A stretch of 33,154 bases of DNA, taken from the IMG/VR virus record IMGVR_UViG_3300020203_000057, positions 1-33,154 of that record; one strand, given 5' to 3'. Position numbers and translations under genes: made by a program. The DNA comes from a virus. Positions 12,649 through 19,461 of this stretch are shown here, piece by piece (the stretch's first letter is position 1; the number at the start of each line of letters is the position of its first letter). The notes below the pieces were generated by a model. The model searched no databases, was not told the DNA's origin, and saw only the letters and a list, made by a program, of their open reading frames with translations.

Positions 12649-12995
12649 GGCCGCGCCCCGGTGCTTGCGGTCGCGCGTCCACCCGAGAGGGTGACCGCTA
12701 TCTCATTGATCTGCGATGGCTTCCACATCGCCCAGTCGCAGCCGGCGACGGTCAGCCACCGGCCCCACGCGACTTGCTTCGGGTCGAGTCGACCCTTCTC
12801 GGCCTTCAACTCGCGGAACAGGATCTGTCCGCTCAGCGGGTGGATCAGGACGAGGTCGGGCCAGCCGGCACCGTCAGCGCCGACCGGTGTCATGTAGACC
12901 CCGCGAGCGTTCATCGCCGTTCGGAAGTGGGCGACCTTCCAATTAAATGTCTTGGCGAGATCGAGAACGACGCGCTGAAACTCCCGCTCTGACAT
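12645..12995 (-). CDS. VRR-NUC domain nuclease (complete copy)
   Basis: 116 residues. E-F-Q-R at 5-8, G-W-P-D-L at 44-48, E-L-K-A-E-K-G at 62-68 and Q74 fit the VRR-NUC branch of the PD-(D/E)XK superfamily (a PD strand, ExK strand, then Gln). Stand-alone VRR-NUC proteins in phages are structure-specific nucleases or Holliday-junction resolvases. ATG at 12995 is inside the 3' end of the HNH gene (53-base overlap). Its first codons are noticeably less GC-rich than the surroundings (ACA TTT AAT). A truncated, diverged copy of its N-terminus lies on the other side of the HNH gene (13561-13487). Confidence 0.8.
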   Translation of the reverse strand: MSEREFQRVVLDLAKTFNWKVAHFRTAMNARGVYMTPVGADGAGWPDLVLIHPLSGQILFRELKAEKGRLDPKQVAWGRWLTVAGCDWAMWKPSQINEIAVTLSGGRATASTGARP

Positions 12996-13476
12996 TGCGG
13001 GCTTCCCTGCATGCCGCTGAGCAGTACTTGCGCTGTTCGGTTCCTTCGTACTCATCGCCGCACCAGTTGCACTGTTTCGAGAAACGTTTGACACGCATGC
13101 ACGCACGACAACCGACGACACCACGACCGGCGACAACGACGCGATCCGAGCGGGGATGATCGCAACCGGTCAGACGCACGGCGTGACCGCGGCGCACGTT
13201 CTCGCCGTGCGTCACTAAGTCCAGATGCGCCGGGTTGACACATCTGCGCACGCGACACATGTGATCCAGTTCCCGATCGGACGGAATCGCTGCGTCGTTC
13301 CAGATCACCCACATCACTCGGTGCGCTGCCTCGATACGGCCGTCGATGTTGAGTCGCCCGTACCCGGCCGGCGTGACGGACGCAGTCCACAGCCAACATC
13401 CGGTGTCGTCGATGTCGATGTAACTCATCAATCGGTCGATGAGAGGTCGCCTGGTCCCGCTGTGCTTGTTGCCCAT
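12943..13476 (-). CDS. HNH homing-type endonuclease with C-terminal zinc fingers
   Basis: 177 residues. C-W-L-W at 27-30, A-H-R at 51-53, L-D-H-M-C at 70-74, C-V-N-P-A-H-L at 79-85 and a later E-N (92-93) define the HNH_3-type homing nuclease layout. Two further cysteine sets (C105/C123/C126 and C136/C139 with C152/C156) add zinc fingers. The ATG at 13476 lies directly after the interrupted VRR-NUC start. The last ~17 residues are translated out of frame from the start of the intact VRR-NUC gene, which supplies the stop codon. It appears to be an invader of the nuclease gene. Confidence 0.85.
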   Translation of the reverse strand: MGNKHSGTRRPLIDRLMSYIDIDDTGCWLWTASVTPAGYGRLNIDGRIEAAHRVMWVIWNDAAIPSDRELDHMCRVRRCVNPAHLDLVTHGENVRRGHAVRLTGCDHPRSDRVVVAGRGVVGCRACMRVKRFSKQCNWCGDEYEGTEQRKYCSAACREARNVRAGVSARRSRSRQDI

Positions 13477-13486
13477 CCTGAGAAAT

Positions 13487-13561
13487 GTACCACCAGTGGA
13501 AGGTGTGCGCCAGCTCGATCACCTGGCGTTGGAAGTCCCGCTCCAACATGGTCGCTCCCAT
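13487..13561 (-). pseudogene. Truncated N-terminus of a VRR-NUC gene
   Basis: From 13549 the frame reads M-L-E-R-D-F-Q-R then Q-V-I-E-L-A-H-T-F-H-W, aligning residue by residue with M-S-E-R-E-F-Q-R then V-V-L-D-L-A-K-T-F-N-W of the intact copy at 12995: 12 of 21 identical by my count. The ribosome site GGGAGCGACC precedes it, and an ATG at 13561 is coupled to the upstream stop. After about 21 codons the similarity ends where the HNH gene begins, although the frame stays open by chance. Confidence 0.7.
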
Positions 13562-13836
13562 CAGTAGTAGCTCGGTCCGTACCACACGACATCGCACCGT
13601 TGGCACTTCCATCGGCCGGGACCGTCCCACGTCGACCTCGGGTGCTCGCCGTGCCCGCACTTCACGTCGAGCATCGCCTCCACACGTTCCTCGAACGTCG
13701 GGATATTGACGGTTAGCAGCGCCAGGTCGCAGTCGAGCCTCACCCACCACTCGACCCGCTGCGAGATCGTCAGGTACGGGAACAGGATCGCTACCTGCTC
13801 GATCGCGATCTCTCTCGACGTTCGCGCTGCGCTCAT
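13561..13836 (-). CDS. 91-residue protein with C-terminal zinc ribbon
   Basis: ATG at 13836 overlaps the ERF-gene stop (ATGA); a second ATG two codons earlier is less well coupled. A helical N-terminal half (REIAIEQVAILFPYLTISQRVEWW) is followed by C-G-H-G-E-H and C-Q-R-C near the C-terminus, a likely zinc ribbon. Function unknown; its position in the recombination module suggests a DNA-related role. Confidence 0.65.
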   Translation of the reverse strand: MSAARTSREIAIEQVAILFPYLTISQRVEWWVRLDCDLALLTVNIPTFEERVEAMLDVKCGHGEHPRSTWDGPGRWKCQRCDVVWYGPSYY

Positions 13837-14714
13837 GCCCATTCCGTTTCTTCGACATCGATCGCCTCGAGGGGCGACGCGTCGCTAGCGGCCACGTGCG
13901 ACGGATGCGTGACCTCGTCGACGAGCGACACATCCACCACGCCATCAGCGGGAACGTCAGCGCGTTCCTCGTCGAGTTCGTCGAGCATGCTGATCACCTC
14001 GGCCCGCCAGTCGTCGTCGCCGGCAAGGGACGACGACCGCAGTTCCTTGCCCTGGCCGTGCGCCCACTCCTTCACGACAGCCGCCTCGTCGGGTCGGGCA
14101 GCACCGAGCGTCCCCAGCCGACCGAGCAGTACACGCGTCTCGTCGACAGCGTCCTGATCCTCCACGGCGCGACGGTCGGCGTCCTCGTCGCGAGCCGAAG
14201 ATGTGTAGTCGGAGCTGTCGCCGTCATCCTTCGGGTCCGACACGCAGAACAGATGCATGATCAGGTACTTGTACGCCTGCGTCTGTCCTTTGTTCGATCC
14301 TTTGTCAGTGTGATCTCGACCGATGCCGTAGGTCGACGCGGTGACGTGCGATCCGTCCGGGCCCATGATCAGCCAGTCGAACTTGACCATCACATCCTGC
14401 CACGCCTCCTTCTGCCCCGGTGACGGATCGATCACGATCGTCTGAGCTTGCGGCACGATGACCAACCCGTGGCGGGCCATCAACGGCTGCAACGCGACGG
14501 TCATCGCTTCGATGCCCCGGAACTTGTACGGCACCCCTTTGGCTTCCTCGGTCTTGCCGATCGCCGGGAGGTCGCGCATCACCGCAGAGATCGCTGCTTG
14601 CACCGAGATGAGTTCACCGGTCGGGATTGCTGCGACCTGCGCGGCGACAGCGGCGAGCGCTTTCTCGGCTGCTCCGGTGTTCGTGTCGAACGGCTCAGCC
14701 TTCCGAGCGGTCAT
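13833..14714 (-). CDS. erf: ERF-family single-strand annealing recombinase
   Basis: 293 residues. Residues about 35-165 carry the ERF hallmarks: Y-K-F-R-G-I-E at 63-69, L-M-A-R-H-G-L near 78-84, and G-R-D-H-T-D-K-G-S-N-K-G-Q-T-Q-A-Y-K-Y at 132-150. ERF proteins bind single-stranded DNA and promote annealing in phage recombination and genome circularisation. The C-terminal ~110 residues are acidic and low-complexity, as is common for the tail that contacts SSB. ATG at 14714 overlaps the upstream stop. The adjacent Gam-like gene completes a recombination module. Confidence 0.85.
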   Translation of the reverse strand: MTARKAEPFDTNTGAAEKALAAVAAQVAAIPTGELISVQAAISAVMRDLPAIGKTEEAKGVPYKFRGIEAMTVALQPLMARHGLVIVPQAQTIVIDPSPGQKEAWQDVMVKFDWLIMGPDGSHVTASTYGIGRDHTDKGSNKGQTQAYKYLIMHLFCVSDPKDDGDSSDYTSSARDEDADRRAVEDQDAVDETRVLLGRLGTLGAARPDEAAVVKEWAHGQGKELRSSSLAGDDDWRAEVISMLDELDEERADVPADGVVDVSLVDEVTHPSHVAASDASPLEAIDVEETEWA

Positions 14715-14866
14715 GACTGCACCTCGGGGTCAAACTCGAACACGACCGACGCGTTGCCCGGGACGACGGCGAACCGAACGCCCGGAAACAGATCCTCCAG
14801 AATGCCCCGAATCGTGCGTGCCGTCTCTGAGTCGACTGAACCGATTCCGACGATCACGCCGGTCAT
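14711..14866 (-). CDS. 51-residue hypothetical protein
   Basis: ATG at 14866 overlaps the Gam-like stop (ATGA). The pattern is a short beta strand (GVIVGIGS), a helix (ETARTIRGILEDLF), then two strands (VRFAVVPG, ASVVFEFD). No known family; its place between Gam-like and ERF genes suggests an accessory to them. Confidence 0.6.
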   Translation of the reverse strand: MTGVIVGIGSVDSETARTIRGILEDLFPGVRFAVVPGNASVVFEFDPEVQS

Positions 14867-15450
14867 GACGGCACCTCGGATTCGTAGCTCAGCGCGCCCG
14901 ACTCGTAGCTGACCGACCACGACGGATCGGGCAGCGAAGCGTCGACACCCGGCACTCTCTCGCCGTTCGAGTCGATCACGTTCGCCCCGGCGACCATCGC
15001 GGTGATCGACTTGACGCCCGACACGTTGATTGTGCGGCCGAGGATCTCGGGGTGGTTTGCTTCGGCCCACACCAGCAGCGCCGGCCGGTCGACGATCTCG
15101 ACGTGCGGGGTCTTCGACACTCGGATGCGCGACGTGCCGTGCGGCAGGTTCAGCGTCTTCGACGACTTCGGGTCACGTGCGAGGCGTGCCATGTGGAACG
15201 CTCGGACAGGTTCCTCGTGCCATGCGATGCGTGCGTCGAGGGTGCGTTGCCGTTCAGCGAGCCGAAGCTGCAACCGTTCGATCTCGGCACGGAACACAGC
15301 GGTGAGCTGATCGCGTTCGTGCTGATACCGGGCCGACATCGACAGGTGCCAGCTCGCCCGTTCGAGCGCTTCGGCGTCACCGGCCGGCATGCATGCGGCC
15401 TCGTCGTAGTCGACGTCGGATACGTCATCGGGGTACAGGTCAGTGTTCAT
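14863..15450 (-). CDS. Gam-like host-nuclease inhibitor
   Basis: 195 residues, ATG at 15450 after the AAGGAGCATCCACCC leader. A long helical region (about 30-80, heptad-like, Q-L-R-L-A-E-R-Q-R) is followed by T-L-N-L-P-H-G-T-S-R-I-R-V near 103-115 and V-W-A-E-A-N-H near 130. This matches Mu-type Gam proteins, which bind DNA ends and block RecBCD/AdnAB-type nucleases. First gene of the recombination operon from promoter B. Confidence 0.7.
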   Translation of the reverse strand: MNTDLYPDDVSDVDYDEAACMPAGDAEALERASWHLSMSARYQHERDQLTAVFRAEIERLQLRLAERQRTLDARIAWHEEPVRAFHMARLARDPKSSKTLNLPHGTSRIRVSKTPHVEIVDRPALLVWAEANHPEILGRTINVSGVKSITAMVAGANVIDSNGERVPGVDASLPDPSWSVSYESGALSYESEVPS

Positions 15451-15488
15451 GGGTGGATGCTCCTTCGGTGGATGGATGTACGACACGA

Positions 15489-15517
15489 ACACTAGCGCAT
15501 GTTCGGAGGGTGTGCGA
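15489..15517 (-). promoter_or_regulatory. Promoter B with GAACA-N8-TGTTC dyad
   Basis: Minus strand: -10 TAGTGT (15494-15489) with a weak -35 TCGCAC (15517-15512), 17-bp spacer. The dyad GAACA-N8-TGTTC (15487-15504) covers the -10 exactly as in promoter A. The leader AAGGAG plus CATCCACCC precedes the ATG at 15450. Confidence 0.55.
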
Positions 15518-15518
15518 A

Positions 15519-15546
15519 TGTTCGGGCAGGAGCACCCGCCCGAACA
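15519..15546. terminator. GC-rich hairpin, possible terminator or operator
   Basis: Arms 15519-15527 and 15538-15546 (TGTTCGGGC / GCCCGAACA) are perfect complements with a 10-base loop. No T run follows on either side. The arm ends, TGTTC and GAACA, are the same half-sites as in the promoter dyads but in the reverse order, so a repressor-binding role is as likely as termination. Confidence 0.4.
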
Positions 15547-15670
15547 CTCAGCACGACGGGACCGGCGCATCCACCAAGAAGCACGGCCCGACAGGGAGCA
15601 TCCTACAGCGGGCGTGTGCGCCGCTCAGTCCGTGCGGGCATCTTGGAAGTAACGGGCGGGGGTGTCGGGT

Positions 15671-17488
15671 CTACGAGGGGACCCGCCACGACCACGTCGA
15701 GCCGACCAGCGACCACACCCGGCCAGCCGAATCGGTGAGCCTGGACGACCAGGGGGCGGTGAACGTCGGTGAAGCAACGACAGTCCCGCCAACACCCGAA
15801 CGGACCTGTGCGCTCGACACGAAACCGGTGAGTGGTTCCGTGGCGACAGCTTCAATCGCCCCGATACGCAGCTCGCTCGTTCCGGCGAAGATCGACGTAG
15901 CTGCACCGGTTCTCGTGACGCCGAGCTGCGTCCACGTCACCCCGTCATCCGACAAGAAAAACCTGAGCTCGTAGCTACCGGCAACGTTGACCTGCAATGT
16001 CGCGCGTACCCACTTGAATGCACCGTCTGCGACGCCGGTCGCCACTGACGATTCAGGGAATGCAGCGGCGTCGGTGCCGTTAGCGGACCAATAGAATCCG
16101 AGCACCCCCGACGTGCCCACGTAGAAGTTGAACGCACGGGCGCCACCCCCTCCCCATCTGGACATGATCGTGCTCTGAGCTGCGGGGGTCCAATCGTCCA
16201 GAGCGATCCGGGCTCGCACGTCGATGTCGCCGACGATGTCGAGTACGGCAGTGTCGGGCGTGGATGCGTAGTTGCCGGTGGTCCCGTCGAGACGCAGCGA
16301 CGCATTCAGTGGCGACACGAGCGTCGCATACTGCGAGGGAAGCGCGGCGCGTGACGCACCGAGTTCGGCCAGCGCAGCCTCGACGTTTGCGCCTGTGTAG
16401 TAGTCGGCGGCATCAGCGATCGACACGGCCGTCGCGCTCGTGCCCGACACGGTCACCGCCCACTTGAGACCGGTACCGGTCGCCGAATCGGCGGTCAACA
16501 CGTGGTTGTCCGTGCCAACCGGCAACCGTGCAACCGTGTTGTCGGCGGTGGCAACCAACAGGTCACCCTTCGCATCGACCAGCGTCACAGCAACAGCACC
16601 GATGTTCGCGCGGGCCGTCACGACGTTGGTCAGGCCGGCAAGGTTCTCCGACGAACGCAACACGCCACCATCGAACGTCCACCGATCCACACCGTTCGAG
16701 AACAACCGGCGAGCACCATACGGGGCGGCGATCACGACGGATGTGGCATCGTCGATCAGGTCAGCACCCGAGCGGGCAATCGTCAACGTGTTCGTTCCCG
16801 ACACGGTGCCCGACCCGTCGCCGATGTAAATCTCGATCCCGGCCGCCACCGACGAAGCAGCAGGCAACGTCACTGTGCGAGCCGCTGTCATGGTGCCGAC
16901 CTGGAACACGGCCACATCGGTGGCGGCCACCGTGTAGTTGGCGTTGCTGAACGTGGTGTGCCCGACCCGTTGGAACCCGGCCGACGACACACCGTCGAGC
17001 AGGTCAGCGTCCAGACCCGAACCTGCACCGTCGACCGTGAGCAGCTTGGCGAGGATCTGTGCAGCAGAGTCGGAACCGCCGCCGACCACGGTCACCGCTG
17101 CGACCAGACCGTTCGAGGTCGCCACGGTGAACGCCGAAGTGGTCGAGCTGGATCGAGGCGACCCCTCGTCGTGAACGGTGACGATCCCAGCAAGCCACGG
17201 CACCGTGTCGACCGTGAGCTGCCACGGCAACAGACCGCTACGTGCGGCGAGCGTCGTTGCGTTCGCACCCGACAACGAGATCGTCAGCACGTTCGACGAC
17301 GCACCTGTCACGGCGGCCGTGAACGACATCACCGGCACACCGTCCGACAGGACCCGCGCGACGATCGCCGCAGCGGACAGGTTCACCGGCACCATCGCCG
17401 CGGTCGTGACCGTCAACTGGACCGACACCGGCGACGCAGCAACCAGATCGATCGGCAGTCCTTCGCCCCGACCGTCGATGCCTTGCAC
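15671..17488 (-). CDS. Tail fibre / receptor-binding protein with lectin-like C-terminal domain
   Basis: 605 residues. GTG at 17488 starts three bases after the holin-like stop; an in-frame TTG farther up would overlap it and adds Arg-rich shadow sequence. Fibre signatures are seen in order: a beta-rich N-terminus, G-S-G-L-D-A-D-L-L-D-G, L-A-G-L-T-N-V-V-T-A-R, and K-G-D-L-L-V-A-T followed by A-R-L-P-V-G-T. The last ~200 residues form a concanavalin-A/LamG-type beta sandwich (L-R-L-D-G...Y-A-S-T-P to W-S-W-R), likely binding a surface glycan. It comes after the lysis genes rather than with the other tail genes. Confidence 0.8.
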   Translation of the reverse strand: MQGIDGRGEGLPIDLVAASPVSVQLTVTTAAMVPVNLSAAAIVARVLSDGVPVMSFTAAVTGASSNVLTISLSGANATTLAARSGLLPWQLTVDTVPWLAGIVTVHDEGSPRSSSTTSAFTVATSNGLVAAVTVVGGGSDSAAQILAKLLTVDGAGSGLDADLLDGVSSAGFQRVGHTTFSNANYTVAATDVAVFQVGTMTAARTVTLPAASSVAAGIEIYIGDGSGTVSGTNTLTIARSGADLIDDATSVVIAAPYGARRLFSNGVDRWTFDGGVLRSSENLAGLTNVVTARANIGAVAVTLVDAKGDLLVATADNTVARLPVGTDNHVLTADSATGTGLKWAVTVSGTSATAVSIADAADYYTGANVEAALAELGASRAALPSQYATLVSPLNASLRLDGTTGNYASTPDTAVLDIVGDIDVRARIALDDWTPAAQSTIMSRWGGGGARAFNFYVGTSGVLGFYWSANGTDAAAFPESSVATGVADGAFKWVRATLQVNVAGSYELRFFLSDDGVTWTQLGVTRTGAATSIFAGTSELRIGAIEAVATEPLTGFVSSAQVRSGVGGTVVASPTFTAPWSSRLTDSAGRVWSLVGSTWSWRVPS

Positions 17489-17490
17489 GC

Positions 17491-17796
17491 TCAGACCCCG
17501 GCCATCCGCAACAGCACGACGCCGAGCACGAAGATCACGACGAGAGCAGCGACCGGCAGCAACGCCTGCCAAATGGCCTCGCCACGATCTGCGTGAGGCT
17601 CGCCGTCGCCGGCCGGCACGAGGTCGGTGTTCAGCGCGGCGAGAGCGAACCCGAGTGCGCCGAGCGTGGCGGTGACACGACCGTCGTACGCGTCAGGTGT
17701 CAGGTTCCAGATCAGATCGAGCGCCATGTACGAGCCGATCAGGGAGTAGATCACGCCCCGGAACTTCGACGGGATGAACTCGGCAATGGTCTTCAT
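17491..17796 (-). CDS. Holin-like membrane protein
   Basis: 101 residues, ATG at 17796 overlapping the upstream stop (ATGA). There are hydrophobic segments near residues 14-30 (G-V-I-Y-S-L-I-G-S-Y), 42-56 (A-T-L-G-A-L-G-F-A-L-A-A-L) and 78-98 (A-L-L-P-V-A-A-L-V-V-I-F-V-L-G-V-V). A short acidic loop lies between the second and third. Two or three membrane passes in a protein this size beside an amidase fit a holin, which would let the endolysin reach peptidoglycan. Confidence 0.7.
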   Translation of the reverse strand: MKTIAEFIPSKFRGVIYSLIGSYMALDLIWNLTPDAYDGRVTATLGALGFALAALNTDLVPAGDGEPHADRGEAIWQALLPVAALVVIFVLGVVLLRMAGV

Positions 17797-18110
17797 GATG
17801 CCCTCTTCTCGGGTGTGCCGTCAGCTTCTCTCGGGTTTGGTGGCAGGACACACCCGACCTCCTTCGCAAGCGCACGGAACGCCTTGTGTTCCCACTCCCG
17901 ATTCACGCCGGTCTCCGTCTTGAAATCAACCAGCTCCGTTTCGATCGCACCGACACGCTGCACCAGAGTGGCCGACCCGTCCGGTTGATGATTCACTGCC
18001 CGGTTCACCTGCGACACCTCGGCCGCTGTCCGACGTTGCTGCACGAATATGCCAGCAAGCACGACGCCTTGTGTGACCATCACGCCGAGGAACGCCCACG
18101 CTGCATCCAT
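17793..18110 (-). CDS. Small membrane protein with coiled-coil tail (lysis cassette)
   Basis: 105 residues; ATG at 18110 is in TGATG with the endolysin stop. One N-terminal helix (about 4-24, A-F-L-G-V-M-V-T-Q-G-V-V-L-A-G-I-F-V) is followed by a polar coiled-coil-like stretch (about 25-80). This architecture is common in second holin/holin-accessory proteins of actinophages (DUF2746-like). Function inferred from its place. Confidence 0.65.
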   Translation of the reverse strand: MDAAWAFLGVMVTQGVVLAGIFVQQRRTAAEVSQVNRAVNHQPDGSATLVQRVGAIETELVDFKTETGVNREWEHKAFRALAKEVGCVLPPNPREADGTPEKRAS

Positions 18111-18865
18111 CAGCCCAACCCAGCCGACTTGCGCGCCCAGGGATACTGTTCCAGATTGAGCGGCTCGGTCGGGATCCCGGCTGCGTGGAGAATGCCGTAA
18201 TCGGGAGACGTGAGATAGGACCACGTCCCGTCCCAACGCAACAGCCACGGCGAGTTCGGTCCGGCCCCGGTCGGTGGTGAGGCGATGTATCGAAGCAGCA
18301 TTGGGAACCCTTCCGGTTCAGTCGGTGTCGGCGGGATCATGAGCGCCGGGATCAGGTTACCGAGCCGTCCCTGACCGGTCGGTGATTGCCACGCCTTGCC
18401 GGGCGGCTCAGCACGAATCCCCGGGCACGCGGTGGTTCGGTACCGGTAGTGCGGTGCGGCGACGTGACCGGCCGTCAGGGTGCCGACGTCGACCATGTGC
18501 TCGCGCACCTCCCACCATGCTGCGATCTGGTCGGCGTTGACCTGCACGTCGTTCGCATTGAGGAACGCCACAGCAGCAGAACGGTCGTTGAAGTCGAGCA
18601 CGTGCGCCGCCATCACCTCGCCGGCCTGCTCGAAGATCGATCCGTCCAACCCGATCAGGAAGCTGTACTCCCATGGCCGGCGCGACGAGATCCCGAACGC
18701 TGCGACAGCGCGAGCGTCCGACAGCACCCGGGCCGGGTCGGTCGAGCGGTAGCGGGCACCGACCTCGACGCCGACATGATGAGCGAGCAGCACGCCGACA
18801 CCCCGCAACCGGCGACGATCGGCCGGTGGCTCGGGTGTGCCGATGTGCGAGCGTGGATGGATCAT
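18110..18865 (-). CDS. Endolysin, N-acetylmuramoyl-L-alanine amidase (Amidase_2/PGRP-type)
   Basis: 251 residues. Zinc ligands are H29 or H30 (L-A-H-H-V-G), H139 (P-H-Y-R-Y) and C147 (T-A-C-P-G). The PGRP core also shows F-L-I-G-L-D-G-S-I-F near 69-78. The enzyme would cleave the bond between MurNAc and L-Ala. Residues ~185-251 form a separate domain rich in Trp and Pro (W-L-L-R-W-D-G-T-W-S-Y-L) of unknown family, perhaps for wall binding. The ATG at 18865 gives TGATG with the upstream stop; a GTG one codon earlier is possible. Confidence 0.82.
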   Translation of the reverse strand: MIHPRSHIGTPEPPADRRRLRGVGVLLAHHVGVEVGARYRSTDPARVLSDARAVAAFGISSRRPWEYSFLIGLDGSIFEQAGEVMAAHVLDFNDRSAAVAFLNANDVQVNADQIAAWWEVREHMVDVGTLTAGHVAAPHYRYRTTACPGIRAEPPGKAWQSPTGQGRLGNLIPALMIPPTPTEPEGFPMLLRYIASPPTGAGPNSPWLLRWDGTWSYLTSPDYGILHAAGIPTEPLNLEQYPWARKSAGLG

Positions 18866-19452
18866 CACGCCGCCTCGTACGTGCCCGAAATGTTGATCAC
18901 GTCCCCCACTGCAAGGGCGGCGGTGAATCCGCCGCTGGTGTCACCGAAGTAGATGCCTGACGTGAGGTTGACGATGCCCATGGTGGTGTTACCGACAGAG
19001 AGGTACGTCGCGCCGATCCATGTGGCCGCTGCGGACGTGTCAACGATGCGGCCGTGACCCACCATCACGTCACTTGTGGCACTATTCACGGGCAACGAGA
19101 TGAACACACTGTTGGCGGCGGTCCCGGCTCCGGTCACAGTCAACGACGTGGTGAAGTGGATTGTTCGGCCGTAACGGGCGAAACGGCTGCGTGTGTTCGT
19201 CACCGTCACGTTGACAGACTGCGTCACTACTGGCGTCCACGAGGCCCATGCGCCCCACATCGACACCTGAACCCACGCTGATCCGCTCCACACAAGAGTC
19301 AGGTCGGTGTCGGTTTCGTAGATGTGTTGGCCTTCGACCGGTGTCGCCGGACGGGTCGCAGCGGTGCAGGTCGTGATGACCTGGTTGCGGACGTTCAGGT
19401 TGTACGTCGCGGCCGGGAGCGCTGCACCGGGTACTGCTGAGAATTCGGGCAT
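18865..19452 (-). CDS. Minor tail protein / receptor-contact protein
   Basis: 195 residues, ATG at 19452 with AAGGAG seven bases upstream. It contains G-Q-H-I-Y-E-T-D-T-D-L-T-L-V-W-S-G, then a beta-rich half with Y-G-R-T-I-H-F-T-T-S-L and G-A-G-T-A-A-N-S-V-F-I-S-L-P. Both are usual in small minor tail proteins of actinophages. It probably sits at the tail tip. Confidence 0.65.
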   Translation of the reverse strand: MPEFSAVPGAALPAATYNLNVRNQVITTCTAATRPATPVEGQHIYETDTDLTLVWSGSAWVQVSMWGAWASWTPVVTQSVNVTVTNTRSRFARYGRTIHFTTSLTVTGAGTAANSVFISLPVNSATSDVMVGHGRIVDTSAAATWIGATYLSVGNTTMGIVNLTSGIYFGDTSGGFTAALAVGDVINISGTYEAA

Positions 19453-19461
19453 CGGGTCTCC

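Larger units (their letters stand above)
15451..15670 (-). other. Intergenic control region between late and early halves
   Basis: 220 bases with no gene. It contains the shared leader, promoter B, its dyad and a 9-bp-stem hairpin. The tail-fibre stop (15671) lies at its right edge, so any terminator of the late transcript must also be here. Confidence 0.7.

Noticed and set aside
13052-13561. A full 170-residue protein continuing from the VRR-NUC remnant
   Set aside because: After about 21 codons the frame is the HNH gene read out of frame (Arg/Ser-rich, no nuclease motifs); it stays open only by chance.
16502-17596. A long plus-strand frame opposite the tail fibre
   Set aside because: Composition is Arg/His-rich shadow sequence; the minus strand has a clear fibre with known motifs.
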